This document shows positions 56,690 through 64,000 of a DNA stretch of 64,000 nt, piece by piece (the first letter of the stretch is position 1; the number at the start of each line of letters is the position of its first letter). Position numbers and translations under genes: made by a program. The notes beneath the pieces are model-generated. The model saw only the letters and a program-made list of their open reading frames with translations. It ran no database searches and had not been told where the DNA came from. The DNA lies in assembly GCA_949126835.1 (NCBI GenBank), contig OX421498.1, forward strand, positions 35,743,799-35,807,798, read 5' to 3'. The stretch is from Anisus vortex. Lineage: Eukaryota; Mollusca; Gastropoda; Planorbidae.

Positions 56690-58075
56690 AAATCTAATGT
56701 AACCTTTGACATCGAAACGTCGGGGACATATCTCTTTTTAACTTTTTTTTATATCACACAAATTTGATCTGTGTAAAGTATTTAACAAGAAAACCATAAA
56801 AACGAAGTTTTCATTATACTCCCTATATTTGCAAACTAAGTTTACCATCATGTAATTAAAGCATTGATTGACTACTGGAAATGAAACGTACAGAAAAATA
56901 TATGTGTCGCAAATCTCAAAAATATCTCCTTACTCCGTATGAATTGTTCTAAAAATAATCTTAGCGCATAATTTTTTTTTCTAGCTTTGCGCCGAAAAAC
57001 TATAAAAAGTTGCACATACATTTTTAAAGTGAAACCAAAATTTTACTTATACTTTCCTTTTAAGAAATGAATATTGTCATAAGTGTAGTATAATTAAGTT
57101 GTTTTAACTGAAAATTTGATAGAATGTATTATTAGTCGGGGCAAGTCTGCTGTCCAAATTTCAGCTCGATTGAACCACGGGAAGTGTTCGAAAAATCGAA
57201 GCCAATTCTTGCACGATGATTTCAACCATCCAGACAGAAATTACAAATTAAAATAAAGGGAGTAAAAAGAACACTTAAATTTTGATTAAAAGACGAATCA
57301 GCATAATGTATTCAAATATTGTATAGCTCTTATATTTAAAGTTCATTATAATGTTCATTATTATGGCAATCTGGATTGGAAAAGAAACAGATTTTTTATT
57401 ATACTAAATAATTAATATTGTATTAGCAACACTTTTTTTTAACTTAAATAATCAGTGTACTTCACATAGATACGCTGTGCATAACACATAGACTCTGTAC
57501 TTTACACGCACAATGTATTGCACACACATAAAACATAACTGTACTTCATAAAAAAACATACAAGACTGTATTTCAAACACATAATTCAACTTCAAACATA
57601 TAAGTATACTTCACAAACAGAATGTACATTGTACAAAAGCATATAATAGTATTTCAGACACACTCACAAACACACATAATAGCTTTTTACACAAACACCC
57701 CTAACTGTACTCTAAACACAGAGAAAGACTGTATTTCATAGGAGCAAGCATTAACACATTGAATTTCACATGAACACCATAGTCTCCTACCTCTCACAAT
57801 CAAAATACAAGTCAACCCACCCACCCCCACCCCTCACGGGATTTAGTTTCAGTTAAAGCAGATGACGTCTACATCTGGAGGCATAACCACCACAGGCGAC
57901 AGATGGTCACAGAATAATGTAAGTTAATCTGTTTATTAGAGAGAAAGAGAGAGAGAGAGAGAGATTGAGTGGAGTGAGTGAAGTGAGGGAGAAAGGGATA
58001 CAGAGAAATAGGAGGGTCATAGACCATATGGGCTGACTTCTAAGTAATACTTATTTCATTATTAGCTCGTAGTCT
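56690..58075. other. Intergenic DNA with a degenerate array
   Basis: From about 57450 to 57790 phrases such as CTGTACTTCACA and ACACATAA recur loosely every 25-40 bp, an old tandem array. (GA)n at 57942-57965. No gene. Confidence 0.5.
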
Positions 58076-58077
58076 AG

Positions 58078-58140
58078 ATTAGGTATCTGCAACCTACGGC
58101 ACGCAATTGCACGCGGGAAGACCCCTAAGAAAGACCATTT
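58078..58140. repeat. hAT terminus fragment
   Basis: TAGGTATCTGCAACCTACGGCACGC and GGGAAGACCCCTAAGAAAG resemble the end of the short hAT MITE family. Only one end is present. Confidence 0.45.
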
Positions 58141-59550
58141 GAAGTATCATTTTGTGTGGAATATTACTGGTAAATTACTGATGGCAAATAATAATTATAT
58201 ACGCTTAAGCCCCATTTGTTATGCGTTAACAGAAGTGAAGAAAAGGGGGTGGTACACTTGCCGCCCTTATTCCCATCCCCATCGACTATTCATAAACAAA
58301 AAATGTGTTTTCCACAAAAGAGATATCGTACATTTAAAAAATGTAAATTAATAACTATGAAAACAGTTGTGTATAGTTAAAAGATAACAAAAAATTGATT
58401 GTATTCCCGTAATTATAGTCCATAAAAGTAGATTTTTTTTTGTACTTTTTTAAATATGTATTTATGGCCCATTACGTTGTTCTAAATTAATTGTGATAAT
58501 TGTGCCTTTCCCGTTAGAATATATAACATAATAGCCATCGTTACGCCAAGGCTGTGCTACTTTTTAATGCATTATTCTTAACAGTAATCACCAATTAGTG
58601 TACAGAAAATTAGAACTTTGAAGTAGTTAATTACTCTAATTCATTATTTTTTTTAAAAACTATTACTCATTACATTATTATTTTTTATAGGCCTACATAG
58701 TTGTGCCCAAGTTCAGAATCGGCCTGCCAATGCCCTCATACATTGGACTTGTGTCCCTTCCCCACTTACGCCATTGTTAGTATGAGAGTGTCATGTTACT
58801 TTTGCTTCTTAACACTTCTACATCAACATATTATCCCGTAGTCTGTTGGACCGTTTGCGCATCACAGATAACATGTATTCCATACTATAATAGCCCCCCC
58901 CCCCCCCCAAAAAAAAAACAACAACTCAACAACAGACCAGCCTTCAGCTCTTTAAGTCAAGGTCGTAACGCTGTTCAGGGATAAACCAGTGGAAGGGGGC
59001 ACACCGAGGTTCTGTCCGGGAGTCAGCCACCCCACGCCACGCTTTCTTCATCGTGCCGTGTTACATAGAGTACTGTTTCCGCAGACACGACATGTAAATT
59101 GTTTTTCCCATTGCAGAATCCCCCTCGCCCGTATTACCTGCAATGTCGCCCGGTAGTTCAAATCCCATACTTTAGGGATGTGCAATTTCTAGTATCGATT
59201 TATTGTTATTTGCCTACATAATACTTGTTGAGATGTAGGATAAACTTGCTTGTTATTGGAGCACTGCATTCATGCATTCCGTGGAAATAAATACATAAAA
59301 TTGTTAAGTCATATTAATTGTCCTATACAATATAATAATAAGAATTAAGGGGCCTACGCTTATAGTTTCTATTGCTTTTAAATTTTACAATTGTCCAAGG
59401 GACATTACCGTGAAAATAAAATTCTTGTATTAGGAAATGTCGGTTGTCTTCCTTGTCATTACATTTTTTTTAGTCAGTTATTAAATAGGGAAAGTTTATT
59501 ATACTGCCAAAGATTATCGTGATAATATTATTAAGTATTTTCCTTTTCTA
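58141..59550. other. Intergenic DNA, nothing recognised
   Basis: C and A homopolymers at 58890-58918. A less AT-rich stretch at 58960-59170 has no recognised protein or RNA. Confidence 0.45.
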
Positions 59551-59559
59551 TAAATGTGC

Positions 59560-61216
59560 AAGTAGCGTAGCCAACGGGGGGGGGGGGGGGGGGGGGGGAG
59601 GAGAGGGGGGAGCAGACGAACATTTTCTAAAAAAAAGGGCCTTTTCGGGAAAAAAAATTATTTAATTGATAATTTTAACAAGCCACGAAGCACAATTTAA
59701 GCTGTTTCTACATTTTTTTTTACTTTAAATTGCATTTCAATAATTTAATTTATTACAATCATTTTGAATCATTCAGCATGCCAACAGCGTGAAATTCAAA
59801 CTGATCAACTATAATATTTTTATAAGACAATTTATTTAGTGCCATAGTAAGACCAAGACCAAAAGAAAAGGAGCGTAATAGAGAAAATCATTTAAACGTT
59901 TTATATTTAATAATAAAATTAACCTGTTTGTTATTATCTTTAACATAAAATCCATTCATAGCTAATGCACAATTTCATTACTCAACTTACGCATTATAAG
60001 ATTTGAATTTAGTTGTCAAGAAATTAATCCAGTAACCAGATGTAAAGTTTTTACTGTTTGATCTCAGCATTACTGAGATAACTCTAACATAATATTTTAT
60101 CACGTAGGGAGTCATATAACAACACATTACAATGTTGATGAAGAGATACATAATAATCATAGAAGCTGAGTAGTTCTTTTGATGTTTAAAAATGCACATG
60201 TACATTCTTTAGTCCTAAAATATTTATATAATTTTCAACTATCTTGAGTAATTTGATCATTTTAAAGTTATTAGTTGTAAGCCATTAATTTATTTTAAAG
60301 GAAACAAAATAGAAACATATTAGAAATATTAATGTAAAGAAAACGAGTTTATTATCTCCCTTCAATTAAATTCTCAAAATTTGATGCTAGTGATACCAAA
60401 CGAGTTAATTGTTTTAATATAACTAGAGTACTTCGGAAAATGCTCATCTATCTTAATTTGCCTTAAATTAGGGAAAGAGTTAAATGTTTTGAGATTGATT
60501 TCAAGTATAGATATGCCCAGTTTCAATGCAAATCCATTCCAGTTGCCCATCACTTCAAGCGCTTTGGACCCAGTCTTGTAAATGGAAGTTAAATTCACTG
60601 AAACGTGTCGCCAAGTCATACAGAAACATTGTCTTCAACAGTCAGTTCTCCTCAGTCAATAACAGAATTTTTGTTTCCATTAAGACACATCTTAATTGCT
60701 TCCAGACAAGAAAAGAATATATCCAAGACTTACCTTTACTCCGTATGACTTTCTTCTAGGAGTGTCCAATGATGGGAGCGTGAATAAAAACATTCCTGAA
60801 CTAAAACAGCCGACGTCCAGTGTGATTCCCATGTAGTTCGTCATGCAGCACCCACTAATTATGCTGACATACGTTGTTTTCACTTGCATTAAACAATATT
60901 CTTTCGCGTGCCACTGAAAATCGTTCTGCGTGCCAAGTCTGGCACGCGTTCCTTAGATTGCCGACCCCTTGCATTTGCGTTGATTCTACAAATACTTTTC
61001 GATACTAGATGTTCATCCCGAAAATGAGCTGTAGATGCAACCGAATTTGCAGAAATTCCCATCGCTATTAGACTCTAGCTGTTAGAAAGAATCGTGAATG
61101 GTGAAATATAAAATGCACTATTATACAATGTGTGTAACACTTGATACGTACGAATTCTTAGTTATTCTATTAATCTGGAAAATGTCCCCTAGCGTCAGAA
61201 CATGGCCACGCCACTG
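59560..61216 (-). mobile_element. Composite hAT element, copy 3
   Basis: It begins AAGTAGCGTAGCC (first base changed from C) with a long G run just inside, and ends GGCCACGCCACTG; target duplication AAATGTGC/AAATGTGA (7 of 8). The complement around 60374-60619 keeps an 81-codon open piece of hAT transposase (NWNGFALKLGISILE, FPNLRQIKIDEHF). Same inner breakpoints as copies 1 and 2. Confidence 0.86.
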
Positions 61217-61800
61217 AAATGTGAGCATTTTATCGTAATGTATATCTAGTGTAAATTATTTGGATGAGTAAGTAGCCTTTTTTTTTCGGCTTTCAAATAA
61301 TTAAAAAAATAATAATAATTATAAAAAGCTTGAGATCAAATTACAAACCAAAAAAATTGTATTGATATTTAGGCTATTACTGTATACAATTATTATTGAT
61401 GGCTATATATTTACCAGGTACATGGTTTTATTTACGTTTCAACATTGCTAATTATAATTATACATTAGGCCTAAGATTTCTTTTTAAAAAAAAGGGTGGT
61501 CTTCCTTAATGAATGCGGAAAATACAACTTATTAAACTAATCTATATCCTCATGCTTTCAAATTTGTATGTCCTTCTCTCATGTCGAACATAGCATATCG
61601 CCCTACTCTCAACACTTCATAATATAGGATGACCTTTGCGCAAGCCTGTGTGCATCGGTTTCTAGCATGACGTGCGCCTGGTTTCTGAACCATGATATTC
61701 AGTCAACCATATCATGACGCTAAGGTTATATAACATTTGTATACTTTTTACGTAAATCTTTAATCTCTTATACACACGCTCTCTGTTCTCCTAGCTGTAC
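61217..61800. other. Intergenic DNA, nothing recognised
   Basis: AT-rich; no supported gene. Confidence 0.5.
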
Positions 61801-61875
61801 ACATACACACATACACACACACAATCTCTCTCTGTCTCACACACACACATACAAAAACACGGACACACACACTTT
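61798..61875. repeat. CA-rich microsatellite
   Basis: Interrupted (CA)n and (CT)n. Confidence 0.8.
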
Positions 61876-61914
61876 TAATTCTCGAGACTCTATAAGAAAG
61901 GGCCTATGTCAAAG

Positions 61915-62100
61915 AGTTCTTCCACAAGAAAGGTTCACTGCTCAATATATCATTCACCAGTTTCTGTGGCCACGCCCACGACTGAGGCTAATGGAGGGAT
62001 TGTTTGGCCATCTCAATACCCAGCCGCCTTTTCTTTACCTCAACGCTCTATAGCCAGGTACCCATCAGTGCTGGGTAGAATTTGGAGGTACAACCTAACA
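61915..62100 (-). repeat. SINE-1, rearranged antisense copy
   Basis: CACCAGTTTCTGTGGCCACGCCC (tail), then CCCAGCCGCCTTTTCTTTACC and CAGGTACCCATCAGTGCTGGGTAGA (body) are complements of SINE-1. Confidence 0.7.
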
Positions 62101-62135
62101 TGCTAAATTTGGTACTGGTAAAAGATACTATAAGC

Positions 62136-62400
62136 AGGGCCGGCTCGCCCAAATAGGCAACTTAGGCGTCGCCTAGGGTGCAAAATTAAGGGGGACATAA
62201 TTGAGAATTTTGTTAAATTTGGGGATTTTAAAATATAAACTAAATAAAAGTTTAGTACTTATTTGTACTACTAGCATATGCAGACGAATTAGGGGACGTC
62301 CATTAATTACGTCAACAAAATAGGGGGAAGGGGGGGTATGAAAAAGTTTGACAATTGTTGACATGGGAGAGGGGGGAGGTCAAGAAAAGTTGACGCCAAC
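62136..62400. repeat. Possible DNA-transposon end fragments
   Basis: CAGGGCCGGCTCGCCC...GTCGCCTAGGGTGC at 62136-62184 and GGGGACGTCCATTAATTACGTCA at 62292-62314 look like ends of DNA transposons common in invertebrates. No partner ends seen, so the assignment is weak. Confidence 0.35.
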
Positions 62401-63232
62401 AATGTTACTTTTTATGAAATAAATAATGATAAAAATGTAACACAAAATTTTACATTTTCCCCGTGCCAATTACATAGCAAACATGTAAAAACGTGGGTTT
62501 ACGTTAATACAAATATATCAATTATGAAAACTACATTGGATATGTCCTTTGTGCGTTCATCTTGTTAGTTTGTAGATCTATGTATGGGTGGAAACTAATG
62601 CAATTGTTAGCAAGGCAAAGTGACCGACCAATAAATTGTAGCGAGACATGGTGGCTGGAATAACAAAGGAACACAAACACACCAACAAACTGTCTGCAGA
62701 GTACGTTCAGAAACTCATTTTTCTGTCGTTAAGTACATCTAAATTAGGCGCCATAGACTGGTGTTCGTCATATAAGTCATGTAGGCCTAAGCGATAGCTG
62801 TGATTGGCAATATAACTAAAAACAACAAAAGGCCACCTCTAAGACTTTAATTAATGTTTACAAAGCATTGAATGAAATGTATTGTATGAATGCAACATGG
62901 TTATTTTGAAATATTTTCTTCAGAAAAATAATTCGTGACCCACCGCCCACCACATGAAGTCCGAAATACTTATAGGGCCTTTACCTTTCCTTTTAACATA
63001 ACTAATTCTGATAAATGGACTAATATATTGTTGCTGTCTACGTTATAATAGGTGAAACATTTAAATTAGATCGATTATGTTACATAGATCTATTTAGTAA
63101 TTTTTTAATTTTTTAAGTTTTAATTTCTAAGTTTCTGGAAAAATTGTTTGAGATAAAAATGTATTAGTATCAGTGGCGTCGTAAAGATTGCAAGGTGTGG
63201 GTGACAAATAGTGCAAGGTAGGAGAGGCAGGA
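62401..63232. other. Intergenic DNA, nothing recognised
   Basis: No supported gene. Confidence 0.5.
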
Positions 63233-63240
63233 GACAGGGA

Positions 63241-63691
63241 TAGGGTTGTCAGACACATGGGTGTCAAAAGGAGGACATTGAGAGACAAAAAGGAGGACAA
63301 AGGAGGACATTGTGTTTCAATTGACTAGTTTAGCAATAAACCCGTAATCAGTACAATTTTATTACAAGAGCTGCCAATAAGTGCGTATTGGTAAACTGAA
63401 CAAGAAACAGTTTTGTTAAATATCATATAAATTCACTGTAGGCTGAAAGGCAGCGTGCTTAATTTTGGGCAACTTTGAAAAATAAACTTTACAGCTCATA
63501 CAGGAGTCTTTAAGAAAACGGATCATTTTTTTTCTTGTACAAATGATCACTTGTTTATGAATTATATTCTTAAGAGGTTAATACTAATACTAGTCCTATG
63601 TTTATTACTGTACGCTTTGCCTGCCGGACGGAGGACAATAGTCTAAAAAAGGAGACATTGTCCTCCTTTTGCCGGACGTCTGTCAACCATA
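63241..63691. mobile_element. 451-bp hAT-like MITE
   Basis: Inverted ends TAGGGTTGTCAGAC and GTCTGTCAACCATA, and a further match inside (AAAAGGAGGACA against its complement). Flanks GACAGGGA (63233-63240) and GACAGGTA (63692-63699) are an 8-bp duplication with one change. Non-coding interior. Confidence 0.75.
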
Positions 63692-63700
63692 GACAGGTAA

Positions 63701-63776
63701 GGCAACTATACCGTGTGTATAATGTGTGTGTGCAAGAAGGCAACTATACCGTGTGTATAATGTGTGTGTGCAAGAA
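63701..63776. repeat. 38-bp tandem duplication
   Basis: GGCAACTATACCGTGTGTAT plus AATGTGTGTGTGCAAGAA occurs twice in tandem. Confidence 0.92.
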
Positions 63777-64000
63777 GGAATAGTGAACATTTGGTTAAAA
63801 TAGAAGGCTAATTTACAACTGGTGCACAATTTCCCCCTGAACTAGTTAAAAATTAACAATGTAGGCCTACCAAAAGCTTTTTTGTGAAACGTAAAATTAG
63901 AAAAAATTAGGTCTAAAATTTTCTATGAAAAGAATAATAGTAAACAAAAAGAAAAGAAATATTCTTAAAATCCTCGGATTGGAAAAACAATGTGGAAGGG

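Overview
The window is an AT-rich, intron-rich and repeat-rich stretch of an animal nuclear genome. It carries two spliced genes, both on the + strand: the 3' part of a nuclear hormone receptor gene (exons from 796 to 8149) and what looks like a complete coding region for a ZIP (SLC39) metal transporter of the ZIP8/ZIP14 type (coding 38558 to 51013). The mix of tRNA-derived SINEs, CR1-like and RNase H-bearing LINE fragments, hAT, piggyBac-like and Helitron-like elements, and the style of the two proteins, suggest a lophotrochozoan, most likely a gastropod mollusc (a freshwater snail would fit). That assignment is inference; nothing here fixes the species. There are no operons or other bacterial features.

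Layout. 1-795: an unclassified repeat and an intron of the receptor gene. 796-8149: seven receptor exons encoding the second zinc finger of the DNA-binding domain, a long hinge and a whole ligand-binding domain with an AF-2-like helix. Summed exon length is 1902 bases, in frame throughout, ending in TGA. The first zinc finger must lie left of the window. 8150-38500: a long intergenic region, or partly the 5' intron of the transporter gene. It is filled with hAT elements, SINE and LINE relics, two 81-bp piggyBac-like MITEs and many tandem arrays (periods 12, 24, 32, 36 and 50 bp). The largest is a 2.4-kb array of a 12-bp unit at 30972-33402. 38527-51013: the transporter, seven coding exons totalling 1425 bases (474 codons plus stop), with large introns holding a 44-copy 25-bp satellite, CTAT microsatellites, SINEs and Helitron-like elements. 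51014-64000: a probable 3' UTR, then intergenic DNA with two further copies of a composite hAT element, further minisatellites and another short hAT-like element.

The two genes show no evident functional link beyond being neighbours on the same strand. The most notable structural story is in the repeats. A composite hAT element (an hAT core inside the ends of another hAT-like element) occurs three times with its own 8-bp target-site duplications, so the composite itself moved. A tRNA-headed SINE shares its 3' tail with a CR1-like LINE whose 3' ends are also present. In the genes, the points of interest are an extra residue in the receptor's second zinc finger and a departure from the usual HExPHExGD metal motif in the transporter (EELPHELAD).
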